DNA of 64,000 nt from Flavobacterium sp. WV_118_3 (GTDB lineage: Bacteria > Bacteroidota > Bacteroidia > Flavobacteriales > Flavobacteriaceae): assembly GCF_039778605.1 (NCBI RefSeq), contig NZ_CP156060.1:806001-870000 (forward strand). The letters run 5' to 3'. Below are positions 25,072 through 34,002 of this stretch, in pieces. The notes beneath the pieces were generated by a model, which saw nothing but the letters and a program-made list of their open reading frames with translations, was not told the DNA's origin and searched no databases. The translations under genes were made by a program, and so were the position numbers. Position 1 is the stretch's first letter. Each line of letters begins with the position of its first letter.

Positions 25072-25727
25072 GTATTGTGGACGATCATAAACTTTTTAGA
25101 AAAAGTTTGTCCTTTTTGATCAATTCTTTTGAAAATACCAATGTCGTTCTGGAAGCCCAGAACGGGCTCGATCTATTGGATCAGATTCAGGATCATACGC
25201 TGGATTTGTTGCTATTGGATATTCAAATGCCGGGTATGGATGGTTTTGAAACCTGTGAACACATCCGAAAGCATTATCCGGAAATGAAAGTACTCATCGT
25301 GTCGCAACTCACCACCAAAGAAAGTATTCATAAGGTGATGGAATTGGGGGCGCATGGTTTCTTTACCAAGAATTCCGAACCGGAACAGCTCGAAAATGCG
25401 ATTAAAAGTATTCGGGATAAGGATTTCTATTTCGGACAGGAATTGGGTATGGTGTTGCGCGAAGCGATTTTATGGGAGAAAAACAACAAACCAAAAATTA
25501 CCGCTTCGTCGATTACGATCTCCGACCGTGAAATGGATGTGATCCGTATGGCTTGTAAAGAGCTGAGCAGTATTGAAATTGCCGACAGGCTGCATATTAA
25601 TGTGCGTACCGTCGAAACACACCGCAAACGCATTATGGAGAAAACCAACTCCAAAAACTTCATTGGCGTGATCCTTTTTGCACTGCGCCACCAGTTGATT
25701 TCAATAGAGGAATTAACCGAATTATAA
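25059..25727 (+). CDS. NarL/LuxR-family response regulator
   Basis: The 222-residue protein has a receiver domain (VGIVDDHKLF, with the phospho-acceptor Asp in LLLLDIQMPGMDG at about residue 54 and the Lys of FFTKN) and a C-terminal LuxR-type helix-turn-helix (ISDREMDVIRMACKELSSIE, then NVRTVETHRKRIMEK). It starts at GTG within the end of the kinase gene, so translation is coupled. Targets unknown; the TTACGTA-type repeats upstream of 23242 are one candidate, because a related TTACGTATT occurs again just downstream near 25798 (inference). Confidence 0.93.
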   Translation: MLRVGIVDDHKLFRKSLSFLINSFENTNVVLEAQNGLDLLDQIQDHTLDLLLLDIQMPGMDGFETCEHIRKHYPEMKVLIVSQLTTKESIHKVMELGAHGFFTKNSEPEQLENAIKSIRDKDFYFGQELGMVLREAILWEKNNKPKITASSITISDREMDVIRMACKELSSIEIADRLHINVRTVETHRKRIMEKTNSKNFIGVILFALRHQLISIEELTEL

Positions 25728-25867
25728 CTTCATTAGCGGCGAAATCCCCCTGTTTGTGGGAAAACCCGTGTTTTACCGGATACAAAATCAGTATTTTTAC
25801 GTATTGCATTTTAGCTCAATAATATTGAATTTTGTCTCAATAGAGTTTTTCATTTAGTAAGTTTAAA

Positions 25868-26037
25868 AAAGACCATATTGCCCTTTATTGATTTATTAAC
25901 TGTGTGTTCCTAAACTTTTTAAGTTGATAATAAATATGGTCTCTTTTACATCATTTATGGTGTATTTTAGTTAGTGAAGTTCTTTTAATTTTGGGTTAAA
26001 ATGCTGAGCGGCTAACAGTTCAGCATTTTTATTTTTT
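25868..26037 (+). ncRNA. candidate small RNA
   Basis: AGACCATATT (25870-25879) pairs perfectly with AATATGGTCT (25933-25942), closing a 53-base domain. About 57 bases later a canonical terminator follows: AAATGCTGA (25999-26007), TCAGCATTT (26020-26028), then T-rich sequence to 26037. The terminator is 270 bases beyond the response-regulator stop, so it may end an independent structured RNA. No known RNA family was recognised. Confidence 0.3.
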
Positions 26038-26101
26038 TATCTAGAAAACCTTATTTATTATACATAAGTTTTTATTTGCATATCTTTAGTTTTTTTGAAA
26101 A

Positions 26102-26131
26102 AAAAGCAGCTCATAGGGGGGCTGCTTTTTT
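26102..26131. terminator. bidirectional terminator hairpin
   Basis: AAAAGCAGC (26102-26110) and GCTGCTTTT (26121-26129) form a 9-bp stem with T-runs on both strands, between the candidate small RNA and the helicase gene. Confidence 0.7.
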
Positions 26132-26140
26132 CTTTTATAA

Positions 26141-26169
26141 AAAAACCAATCAGGATAGCCTGATTGGTT
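26141..26169 (-). terminator. terminator of the DEAD-box helicase gene
   Basis: AACCAATCAGG (26144-26154) and CCTGATTGGTT (26159-26169) form a perfect 11-bp stem. Read leftward it is followed by a run of T, 50 bases after the helicase stop. Confidence 0.8.
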
Positions 26170-26218
26170 AAGATCGTTTTTATTATAAATTGATCATTCC
26201 ATTTTAGGTTGACTCCTA

Positions 26219-27475
26219 TTAATACCAACGCTTTTTATTCTTCTTCGATTCCGGTGATTTGCGCGATTTTGGCGGGCTATTTTTTTTATTGCGGAAGTCC
26301 TTTTTCGCTCCGGGTTGCTCTTCTTTTTTCTCGCCTTCTTTCCATGGAAATGGATGATCTTCTACCACTTTTAGTTTCAGACGGGTTAGTTTTTCGATAT
26401 CCTGTAAATACGGTTTTTCGTCTTTTCCGCAAAAGGATAAAGCCAATCCGGTATTTCCGGCACGTCCGGTACGTCCAATACGATGTACGTAGGTTTCCGG
26501 GATATTCGGTAAGTCAAAATTGATTACAAATGGCAATTGCTCGATGTCGATTCCTCTGGCGGCAATATCGGTCGCTACCAAAACGGAAACTTCTTTGTTT
26601 TTAAAGCCATCTAACACACGTTGACGCGCCGACTGGGATTTGTCTCCATGAATGGCTTCGGCGTTGATACCGTTCTTTTTTAAGGCTTTTACAACGTTGT
26701 CGGCTCCGTGTTTGGTTCGGGCAAATACCAAAACATTCGAAAGTTTGTCGTTTCGGATGATATGATACAATAATTTTCGCTTGTCTTCTTTTTCAACAAA
26801 GTATACTTTTTGTTGTACGGTTTCGGCGGTACTGGAAATTGGCGCTACCGACACATATTTCGGTTGTGTCAGAAACGTATCGGCCAATTCGCGTATCGCC
26901 AATGGCATCGTCGCCGAAAATAATAAGGTCTGACGGTTGTCCGGTGTTAGTTTGATGATCTTTTTAACATCGTTAATAAAACCCATATCCAACATCTGAT
27001 CGGCTTCGTCCAAAACCAGGTGGTGCATATGATGCAGGTCGATAAAACCTTGTTTGTGTAAGTCCAGTAAACGTCCTGGCGTAGCGATTAATACATCAAC
27101 TCCTTTTTTAAGCTGATCAACCTGTGGCGTTTGGTTTACACCTCCAAAAATAACCAGCGTACGGATGTTGGTGTATTTTCCGTAGGTATTAAAACTCTCT
27201 CCAATCTGTATGGCCAGTTCGCGGGTTGGCGTTACAATTAGCGTACGAATGTGTTTTACTTTTTTTGATGATCCAACAATCCGGTGTAACAAATTAAGGA
27301 TCGGAATGGCGAAAGCTGCCGTTTTTCCGGTTCCGGTTTGAGCGCAACCTACAAGATCAGTACCTTCCATGATGATCGGAATGGCCTGTTCCTGAATGGG
27401 TGTCGGGTTTTCATAACCTTCTTCGGTAAGCGCCTGTTGTATATTGCGAAGTAAATCTAAGTCTTGAAATTGCAT
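26219..27475 (-). CDS. DEAD-box RNA helicase, RhlE-like
   Basis: A 418-residue ATP-dependent RNA helicase with all family motifs: Q-motif (YENPTPIQEQAIP), motif I AQTGTGKTAAF, Ia PTRELA, GG, TPGR, II DEAD, III SAT, IV-V (VLVATDIAARGID) and VI HRIGRTGRAG. The tail is basic and Lys/Asn/Ser-rich (FRNKKNSPPKSRKSPESKKN), typical of RhlE-type enzymes that act on ribosomal or structured RNA. The ATG at 27475 (MQFQDLDLL) is the standard family start; an upstream in-frame ATG at 27511 would add 12 atypical residues. Confidence 0.92.
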   Translation of the reverse strand: MQFQDLDLLRNIQQALTEEGYENPTPIQEQAIPIIMEGTDLVGCAQTGTGKTAAFAIPILNLLHRIVGSSKKVKHIRTLIVTPTRELAIQIGESFNTYGKYTNIRTLVIFGGVNQTPQVDQLKKGVDVLIATPGRLLDLHKQGFIDLHHMHHLVLDEADQMLDMGFINDVKKIIKLTPDNRQTLLFSATMPLAIRELADTFLTQPKYVSVAPISSTAETVQQKVYFVEKEDKRKLLYHIIRNDKLSNVLVFARTKHGADNVVKALKKNGINAEAIHGDKSQSARQRVLDGFKNKEVSVLVATDIAARGIDIEQLPFVINFDLPNIPETYVHRIGRTGRAGNTGLALSFCGKDEKPYLQDIEKLTRLKLKVVEDHPFPWKEGEKKEEQPGAKKDFRNKKNSPPKSRKSPESKKNKKRWY

Positions 27476-27536
27476 AAAAAAACGATAACTGTTAGTAGCT
27501 ATCGTTTGCAAAAATACTTTAAAATATTGGTTTTGT

Positions 27537-28571
27537 TTATATATTATGCTTCGCCTTCATAAAATCGGTGATTAAATAGGCGATTAATTTCCCTACAAGA
27601 TGGTTGTTTTTGTCCTGATCCAGATCCGGAGCACCTTCGCAAATGTGCAGATAGGAAGCATTGCGACTCTGACCGAAGTAATGAATAAACTGGCGTAATT
27701 CGGCTACTGAAAAACCGCTCAACGTCATCGCACTACTGGCAATTCCAGGGAGAGCGTCCAAATCGATTTCGATACCAAAAGCATCGGTGGCGATGTGTTT
27801 CAAGGCGATTTCCATTTCGACGTCAAAGTCCTTTTCCCGGCGAACGGCAATTTGTTCGTAGGTGTTATAACGGATTTTTTCAGTTACTTTTTTAATCGAA
27901 TCGAGTACACTTTTCGGCGTATAACTTTCGTGTAATCCGAAAATAAAATATTTTTTAAGGAAACCTTCTTCAAAAGCGTAGGAAAATCCGTTGCCACTGT
28001 GGCGTCCTTCCAAAGCCCGGAAATCGGTATGCGCATCAAAATTGATCGCATTTACGGCTCTTCCTTTTGCCAGTGCAAGTCCCTTAATGTTTCCGTAAGC
28101 ATTATTATGTCCGCCACCAATCACAATTGGAGTCTTTCCGGCTTTGATAATCTGACAGACAATATGCGACACTTCTTTGTCGATTTTTTCGACCATTTTA
28201 AAAAAATGCCTGCGGTCTTCCTTGTCCGTAATGTCCAACGTTTTGATGGCTTCCATTTGTTCGGAAACATCAATACTACCCAAAATCAGTAGCTGACTGC
28301 CTTTGCAGAAACGGTTGTTCTGGATGTTTACAATGCTTTTTAAAGTGCTTTCCCAGGCCGAAGCTGTTCCGGCTCTTCCAAGGTTGGCACGTACGCCAAT
28401 GTCTTCCGGAATTCCCAGTAAAACAAATTCGGCATCGCTGGTCTGGAGAAATTCCAACGTATCCATTTCCTTGGGTACGGTTTGGATCCTTTCTCCGAAT
28501 TTTATCTCACCACTACGGTGATTGGTAATTTTCGTTAAGTCGTTTAGTGTAAATCGGATAAGCTTTTCCAT
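27537..28571 (-). CDS. hutG: formimidoylglutamase
   Basis: This 344-residue ureohydrolase-family enzyme hydrolyses N-formimidoyl-L-glutamate to glutamate and formamide, the last step of one branch of histidine degradation. The Mn-binding motifs are GGGHNNAYG, NFDAHTDFR and EIDLDALPG. The segment LLGIPEDIGVRANLGRAGTA is typical of the Bacteroidetes HutG branch. hutI lies 1 kb further right on the same strand, separated by the opposing coiled-coil gene, so they are not a simple operon. hutH and hutU are not in the window. Arginase or agmatinase activity is a less likely alternative. Confidence 0.85.
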   Translation of the reverse strand: MEKLIRFTLNDLTKITNHRSGEIKFGERIQTVPKEMDTLEFLQTSDAEFVLLGIPEDIGVRANLGRAGTASAWESTLKSIVNIQNNRFCKGSQLLILGSIDVSEQMEAIKTLDITDKEDRRHFFKMVEKIDKEVSHIVCQIIKAGKTPIVIGGGHNNAYGNIKGLALAKGRAVNAINFDAHTDFRALEGRHSGNGFSYAFEEGFLKKYFIFGLHESYTPKSVLDSIKKVTEKIRYNTYEQIAVRREKDFDVEMEIALKHIATDAFGIEIDLDALPGIASSAMTLSGFSVAELRQFIHYFGQSRNASYLHICEGAPDLDQDKNNHLVGKLIAYLITDFMKAKHNI

Positions 28572-28673
28572 ATAAAAAATGTTGCATCCAAAAATACTAT
28601 TTTCTATAAAACTTTCGTTATTTTACGGAAATGAATAATTTTATAGCTAATTGTATTTGAAAAAAATGTGACT

Positions 28674-29549
28674 ATGGAAAATCAAAAAAGTAATTCGAGC
28701 TTAAAAGCCATTATTGTTGTTTTGTCGTTATTGTTAATCGGGAGTTTGGCCTATATGTACAAGATGAGTACTGATAATCAGACTTCTGAAAACAAAATCA
28801 TGTCGGAGAAAGATAAGTTAAATGAAGAGCTTCAGGCTGCGATTGCTAAATATGATGCTGCGATAGCGGACAACACTTCACTTTCGTCCGAACTGACGGC
28901 AGAAAGAGAAAAACTGATCCAACTGCAGAAAGAACTGGAAAAATCAAAGGGCGATGCGGCTTCATTAGCAAAATTTAAAAACGATTACCTGCGTTTAAAA
29001 CGTGAAATGGATAATCTGATGCGCGAAAATGAAGGACTGAAAAAACAAAATGCGGCCTTAACTACACAGCGTGACAGTACACAAACCGTATTAAACGACG
29101 CTAGAAGAGTGAACGATACATTGGTATCACAAAACGACCAGTTGGCCAAAACGGTTGAAAAAGCGTCTAAATTAACGGTATTGAATTTACAGACGACTGC
29201 AGTAAAACAAAGAAGTTCCGGAAAACAAATTGATACGGACAAAGCACGTAGAGCCGATGTATTGAAAGTAAGCTTTACCATTGCTGAAAACCAGGTAGCC
29301 AAATCGGGAGACAAAACGTACTATATCCAAATCATTGACAGCAAAAACAATGTATTGGGAGAAAAACGTACCGAAACTTTTGGTGACAAAGTATTAACAT
29401 ATAGTTTTGTTAAAACGGTGAAATATGAAAACAAAACCGTTCAGGTAGCTCAGGATTTACCGGTAGAAAATATAGAAGGCGGAACATTCTTCGTAAATAT
29501 TTTTGACAAAGCGGAATTGGTATCCAAAACCAGTTTTACGTTGAAATAA
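28674..29549 (+). CDS. membrane-anchored coiled-coil protein
   Basis: About 291 residues: a short cytoplasmic head, one membrane helix (IIVVLSLLLIGSLAYMYKM, about 11-30), a long coiled coil (about 40-165; for example LQKELEKSKGDAASLAKF) and a C-terminal beta-rich domain (about 190-291). Proteins of this layout are common in Flavobacteriaceae but I know of no assigned function. A GTG at 28668 lies two codons earlier; the ATG at 28674 is preferred. It sits alone between the two hut genes on the opposite strand and ends in a bidirectional terminator. Confidence 0.7.
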   Translation: MENQKSNSSLKAIIVVLSLLLIGSLAYMYKMSTDNQTSENKIMSEKDKLNEELQAAIAKYDAAIADNTSLSSELTAEREKLIQLQKELEKSKGDAASLAKFKNDYLRLKREMDNLMRENEGLKKQNAALTTQRDSTQTVLNDARRVNDTLVSQNDQLAKTVEKASKLTVLNLQTTAVKQRSSGKQIDTDKARRADVLKVSFTIAENQVAKSGDKTYYIQIIDSKNNVLGEKRTETFGDKVLTYSFVKTVKYENKTVQVAQDLPVENIEGGTFFVNIFDKAELVSKTSFTLK

Positions 29550-29573
29550 CAAAAGATAAACGACAATACAACA

Positions 29574-29604
29574 AAAAAGAGGAATCCAGGTTCCTCTTTT
29601 TTTA
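29574..29604. terminator. bidirectional terminator between coiled-coil gene and hutI
   Basis: GAGGAA and TTCCTC (about 29579-29596) form a stem with A-run before and T-run after, serving the rightward coiled-coil gene and, on the other strand, the leftward hutI gene. Confidence 0.8.
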
Positions 29605-30840
29605 TTGAATAAACTGACCTTCGATTAGGACCTGATCAATCAGGTTGCTGCCAAAAGCATAGGGTAGCTGGTAATAGGAGGTAAGTGGTTGCGTTATGAT
29701 GATATTCGCTTTTTTTCCTTTGGTGATACTTCCGTGTGTATCGGAAATTCCCATCGCATAGGCACCGTTGATGGTCGCTGCATTAATCGCTTCTTCCGGT
29801 GTCATTTTCATTTTGATACAGGCGGTGGCCACTACAAAATTCATATTTCCGGATGGTGTGGTTCCCGGATTAAAATCGGAGGCCAAAGCCAACGGTAATC
29901 CGGCTTGTAGCATTTTTCGCGCCGGCGTATACGGAATGCTGATAAAATAGGAACAGCTCGGTAAAGCCACTGGCATAGTGCTGCTGTCTTTTAAAACAGC
30001 AATATCTTCGTCGGTTACAATTTCCAGGTGGTCTACCGATAAAGCACCGTGTTTCACACAGGCTTCGATACCATTTATGGCGGTAAACTGATTCACGTGG
30101 ATTTTCGGAATCAATCCGTGTTGTTTTCCCGCTTCGATAATCCGTTCGGTTTCGGCTACCGAAAAATAACCGGTTTCCAGAAAGGCGTCGACATATTCGG
30201 CCAGGTTTTCATGGGCTATAGCCGGTAGCATTTCGTTAATGATCAAATCGATATACCCTTCGTGGTTTTCTTTATATTCGGATGGGAAAGCATGCGCGCC
30301 TAAAAAAGTCGCTTTGATGGCAATCGGGTAGTTCTCGGATAAGCGTTTGATCACTCGTAGCATTTTTAATTCGGCTTCGACCGTAAGTCCGTAACCGGAT
30401 TTGATTTCTACCGCTCCGGTTCCCTGACGCATCACTTCTTCCAAACGCACTTTCGATTGGTTGTAAATCTCTTCTTCGGAGGTTTCCTGTAATTTTTTAG
30501 CCGAATTTAGAATACCACCGCCACGACTGGCAATTTCTTCATAACTCAGTCCGTTAATCCGATCTACAAATTCCTGCTCGCGATTGCCGGCATAAACAAT
30601 ATGCGTATGGCTGTCGCACCACGTTGGAAGTACGGTTTTACCGGTGGCATCAATTAATTCACAGCCTTCTGATGACGGACAGTTGGCCATCGGGCCAAAA
30701 TCGGCAATCCGATCGTTTTCAATCAATAGGAAAGCATGGTCTATTTTGGGTAAAACGGCCATCTCGGCTCCGGAAACTTTGGCTACGGGTGTTTCTCGTA
30801 CCTGTAGTAGTTCTTTGATGTTCTGGATTAAAATTTTCAT
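29602..30840 (-). CDS. hutI: imidazolonepropionase
   Basis: The 412-residue amidohydrolase converts 4-imidazolone-5-propanoate to N-formimidoyl-L-glutamate, the substrate of HutG. The metal-binding start is SHTHIVYAGNREQEFVDRI. VEIKSGYGLTVEAELKMLRV, the later His in PKIHVNQF, and ASDFNPGTTPSGNMNFV are all characteristic of HutI. Its length matches the family. It is cytosolic, and with hutG it indicates a histidine-to-glutamate pathway. Confidence 0.95.
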   Translation of the reverse strand: MKILIQNIKELLQVRETPVAKVSGAEMAVLPKIDHAFLLIENDRIADFGPMANCPSSEGCELIDATGKTVLPTWCDSHTHIVYAGNREQEFVDRINGLSYEEIASRGGGILNSAKKLQETSEEEIYNQSKVRLEEVMRQGTGAVEIKSGYGLTVEAELKMLRVIKRLSENYPIAIKATFLGAHAFPSEYKENHEGYIDLIINEMLPAIAHENLAEYVDAFLETGYFSVAETERIIEAGKQHGLIPKIHVNQFTAINGIEACVKHGALSVDHLEIVTDEDIAVLKDSSTMPVALPSCSYFISIPYTPARKMLQAGLPLALASDFNPGTTPSGNMNFVVATACIKMKMTPEEAINAATINGAYAMGISDTHGSITKGKKANIIITQPLTSYYQLPYAFGSNLIDQVLIEGQFIQ

Positions 30841-30944
30841 AGGATTCTATCTTGAAAGAGCAGCTTTTATAAGTGCTTAAATAATTTTTGTAAAAATAAA
30901 CGGGAATTTTAAAAACTCCTATCTTTATATAAAATTATTATGCC

Positions 30945-32027
30945 GTGAGAAAAGTCAAGTATCGTAAAGTCCGCAAAGTTCAGCCCAATTATTATGAATA
31001 TACCGGTGTTCACACCAGCGAGCCGGTGGGAATGCAGTTATTTGTTTACAATGAAAAACGCTTTGAAGAATATACAAAAATTACGCTGAATAAGGTTGAA
31101 AAAGAACTCAACGATAAATTGCAGGAAGAGGATGTGAAATGGCTTAATATTCACGGATTACACGATGTTGAACTGATCCGGAAGATAGGAGAATTGGTCG
31201 GAATCCAGAATTTTCTCGTGGGCGATATCCTGAATACACAACGAAGAACCAAGCTTGAAGAACTGGACGATTTGTTGTTTTTTAATATTAAATCAATTTT
31301 ACCGGGGGAAGATCTGGATAATATCAGTGTCGAACAGATCAGTTTTATTCTAAAAGGAAATATGCTGGTCTCGTTTCAGGAAAAAAGGAGTGACTTTTTT
31401 ACCCATATCCGCGAGCGTATCCGTACTGCTACCGGAATTGTCCGCAAAAAGAAAAACGATTATCTGTTGTATCTGATGCTGGATGCAATTATCGAAAATT
31501 TTTACATCACTATCGAAAATTACGAAGACCGGATTGAGGCGTTGATGATCGAATCCAAAACCAATTACCGTCAGGATGTACTCATACGAATTGAAAAAAA
31601 TCGGGAAAATCTGAATTTTCTAAAACGTTCCATTATCCCGTTGCGCGATGCGTTGTATAGTCTGAAGAGTTTTCAGGATGATGATCAGTATGATGGAATC
31701 GAGCAATCCAATTATACCTTTTTTGCCCGTTTGCATCAGAAATGTCTCGAACTTTTGGAACAGATCGATTACGATACCAATTCGCTGGATAGCGCCTCGC
31801 ACTTTTATTTTTCAGCCCAAAGTCAACGGATGAACGAAATTATGAAAGTGCTAACCGTGGTGTCTGTTATCTTTATGCCACTCACGTTTATTGTGGGAGT
31901 TTATGGGATGAATTTTGAAAACATGCCAGAGTTAAAAACGGATAACGGCTATTTTGCGGTTCTGGGTATTATGGCAATACTGGCCATTTTAATGGTGACC
32001 TATTTTAAAAGAAAAAAGTGGTTTTAA
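30945..32027 (+). CDS. corA: CorA-type Mg2+/Co2+ channel
   Basis: The 360-residue protein has a large N-terminal cytoplasmic domain and two C-terminal helices. The CorA signature GMN occurs in YGMNFENMPEL at the end of the first helix (about residue 323), followed by an acidic loop and a second helix. It forms a pentameric channel for magnesium, also cobalt or nickel. The start is GTG at 30945; the nearby ATG at 30940 is out of frame. A DUF1003 gene follows 18 bases downstream and is probably cotranscribed. Confidence 0.92.
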   Translation: MRKVKYRKVRKVQPNYYEYTGVHTSEPVGMQLFVYNEKRFEEYTKITLNKVEKELNDKLQEEDVKWLNIHGLHDVELIRKIGELVGIQNFLVGDILNTQRRTKLEELDDLLFFNIKSILPGEDLDNISVEQISFILKGNMLVSFQEKRSDFFTHIRERIRTATGIVRKKKNDYLLYLMLDAIIENFYITIENYEDRIEALMIESKTNYRQDVLIRIEKNRENLNFLKRSIIPLRDALYSLKSFQDDDQYDGIEQSNYTFFARLHQKCLELLEQIDYDTNSLDSASHFYFSAQSQRMNEIMKVLTVVSVIFMPLTFIVGVYGMNFENMPELKTDNGYFAVLGIMAILAILMVTYFKRKKWF

Positions 32028-32045
32028 AGCAATGAACGATACATT

Positions 32046-32744
32046 ATGAAAACATTTATAAGTGCCATTTCGGGAAAGGAATTTCCGGCTGCCGAAAAAG
32101 TTTCCGGAAAAACAATCCGGGCTTCCATTATGAATTTTATACTGAAAGAGCATCCGGAGTTTACGCGGGAACAGTATTTGTCGGTTGGGGAGGTAAACTA
32201 CTACCGTGAAAAATATATTTCGGATTTTTTGATTAAGGAAGTCGGTGAAATTTCCGAACTGGAAAAAACAGTTTTGCATGCGCTGAAAGATAAGAAAATA
32301 GTAATCAATAAGCCTGAAGAAGAGGGGCAAGGGTATACTTTTGGACAACGAGTAGCCGATAAGGTCGCTGAATTTGGCGGAAGCTGGACGTTTATTATTT
32401 CGTTTATGTTTTTTCTGGTCGCCTGGATTGCCCTGAACGTTTTTATGCTGGCCAATAAAGGTTTTGATCCCTATCCGTTTATTTTGCTGAATCTGATTCT
32501 TTCCTGTATTGCGGCTTTACAGGCACCGGTGATTATGATGAGTCAGAACCGCCAGGAGGAAAAAGACCGGGAACGGTCTAAAAACGATTACATGATCAAT
32601 TTGAAGTCGGAGTTGGAAATACGGATGTTACACGAAAAAATTGACCATCTGATTTTACATCAGGAACAGTCGATGTTGGAAATCCAGAAGATTCAAATCG
32701 ACATGATGAATGATATCATTCATAAGATGGAAAATAAAAAGTAA
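32046..32744 (+). CDS. DUF1003-family membrane protein
   Basis: A 232-residue protein with a soluble N-terminal region, the DUF1003 core (ADKVAEFGGSWTFIISFMFF, then NKGFDPYPFILLNLILSCIA and APVIMMSQNRQEEKDR) with two membrane helices, and a charged coiled C-terminus. The core starts at about residue 100. Function is unknown. The location 18 bases after corA suggests a role linked to divalent-cation transport, an inference from context only. Confidence 0.85.
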   Translation: MKTFISAISGKEFPAAEKVSGKTIRASIMNFILKEHPEFTREQYLSVGEVNYYREKYISDFLIKEVGEISELEKTVLHALKDKKIVINKPEEEGQGYTFGQRVADKVAEFGGSWTFIISFMFFLVAWIALNVFMLANKGFDPYPFILLNLILSCIAALQAPVIMMSQNRQEEKDRERSKNDYMINLKSELEIRMLHEKIDHLILHQEQSMLEIQKIQIDMMNDIIHKMENKK

Positions 32745-32746
32745 GG

Positions 32747-33298
32747 CTATTGGACTTCGATTTTATAGGCGTCCAATAATCCCAAAACCGCCGGATAGGC
32801 AAATTTGGCACGGGTAATCGTATTCCGGCCCGGATCAATCGAATAATTGATGGCCGTGCGGAGATCGGCTTTTTCCAGCGCGGTATGGTTAAATATGGCT
32901 TCGCGGAAATCACAGTTTGGAAAACTGATTCCGGACAGATCGGCATCGGTAAAATCGACATCTTCAAGAATACAATCGGAAAAACGGGATTTTTTAAGTT
33001 TTAAACCGAAAAAAGAGCCCAGTTTTACATTACAACGATTAAGATTTAGTTGTAGTAAAAACGGATTACAGTCGTTAAAGTTAACACCGAGTAATTTACA
33101 ATCGTTAAAAGTCACATCCTTAAAGGAAGTACCGCCCACGTTTGCCATACTGAAATCGCAGCCGGTAAAGGTGCAATCCAAAAATGAAAAATTGTTTAAA
33201 AAGGCATTTCCAAACTGGCAGTTGATAAACTGGCAATTGTCGTATTCGGCTTTTTCCAATCCGTTGACTTTTTCAAAAAGCTGATCTTCAAATAACAT
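32747..33298 (-). CDS. pentapeptide-repeat protein, Qnr-like
   Basis: About 183 residues made of A(D/N)LxF-type pentapeptides (CQFINCQFGN, FLDCTFTGCDFSMAN, FNDCKLLGVNFNDCN, FRDADLS-type repeats), which fold as a right-handed four-sided helix. The Cys-rich repeats, the central loop (FFGLKLKKSRF) and the ending resemble the Qnr/McbG group that mimics DNA and protects gyrase, but the function of this copy is unproven. A paralogue lies at 44993-45568. The frame opens at 33340, but the ATG at 33298 (MLFEDQLFEKV) starts directly on the repeats. Confidence 0.8.
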   Translation of the reverse strand: MLFEDQLFEKVNGLEKAEYDNCQFINCQFGNAFLNNFSFLDCTFTGCDFSMANVGGTSFKDVTFNDCKLLGVNFNDCNPFLLQLNLNRCNVKLGSFFGLKLKKSRFSDCILEDVDFTDADLSGISFPNCDFREAIFNHTALEKADLRTAINYSIDPGRNTITRAKFAYPAVLGLLDAYKIEVQ

Positions 33299-33369
33299 GG
33301 TGTATTTTGGTATGATTTGGGCTATAGGATTGTATTCCAATCTATAGCTATAAATGAAATTGTTTAATT

Positions 33370-34002
33370 TTATGGAAATTTAGTTTTAGATCGAGGAATA
33401 AAAAAACCTTTTATACAATTCAGATTCCTAATGCAAATCTGAATATGATTTTTCATTTGTATTCCTGCTCCATCAAAGGCCGGTCCACCTTCCGTAAATA
33501 ACCCTCTTACGGTATCAAAATGTATCAGTTCACTAAAACCTTTTGTTACTATATCGTCCTTAATTTTTTCGCCAATCTTTTGATGTAAATATTGTATAAC
33601 GGCACAATCTAATTCTCTTAAAACTAAATCACAGTGTTTATCGCTACCGGCATTTTTGTTTTCAGGAAGTTTCTTACCTGCAAAAGATAAATCGTCTTTC
33701 ATTAATTCATAATAAGTCGAAAGAATATTGATAAATTGGGAATCTGTAAAATCCAAACAATAATCCAATTGATATACGACTCCAACAACAGAAGGAACTT
33801 TAAGCGTGCCTCTTTTTTGCTTGTCTAATGCCCATTTATATGCGCGTTCATAATTGTTTTCCCAAACATAGAACCCATGACCTAACCAATCGTAAATTTC
33901 CTGACTACTTTTTACGATATCCGGTTTGCTAATTAATTGATCTCTCACAGATTCATCACATCCATGAAAGCCAAGCATTAAATTAGGTCTTTTGGTATAC
34001 AT
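33370..34002 (-). CDS. DUF3990-like (ADP-ribosyltransferase-fold) candidate toxin
   Basis: The 210-residue protein begins LMLGFHGCDESV, followed by YDWLGHGFYVWENNYERAYK and WA. This matches the 'HG... GxGFY...A..WA' pattern of DUF3990/ART-like proteins, in which the His-Gly and GFY motifs line the NAD pocket. A late HIQICIRNLNCIKGFF segment fits the third motif. It has no signal peptide. Its ATG overlaps the stop of a 57-residue gene by one base (TAATG), a toxin-antitoxin type arrangement. I infer a cytosolic ADP-ribosylating toxin; no target can be named. Confidence 0.6.
   Translation of the reverse strand: MYTKRPNLMLGFHGCDESVRDQLISKPDIVKSSQEIYDWLGHGFYVWENNYERAYKWALDKQKRGTLKVPSVVGVVYQLDYCLDFTDSQFINILSTYYELMKDDLSFAGKKLPENKNAGSDKHCDLVLRELDCAVIQYLHQKIGEKIKDDIVTKGFSELIHFDTVRGLFTEGGPAFDGAGIQMKNHIQICIRNLNCIKGFFIPRSKTKFP

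Larger units (their letters stand above)
25728..26218. other. 491-base intergenic region with several hairpins
   Basis: No coding frame is convincing here. It holds, in order: an AT-rich stretch with the direct repeat CTCAATA; a long-range 10-bp stem (25870-25879 with 25933-25942); a rightward terminator (25999-26037); a bidirectional hairpin (26102-26131); and a leftward terminator (26141-26169) for the helicase gene. Three terminators for at most two flanking genes suggest an extra short transcript. Confidence 0.6.
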
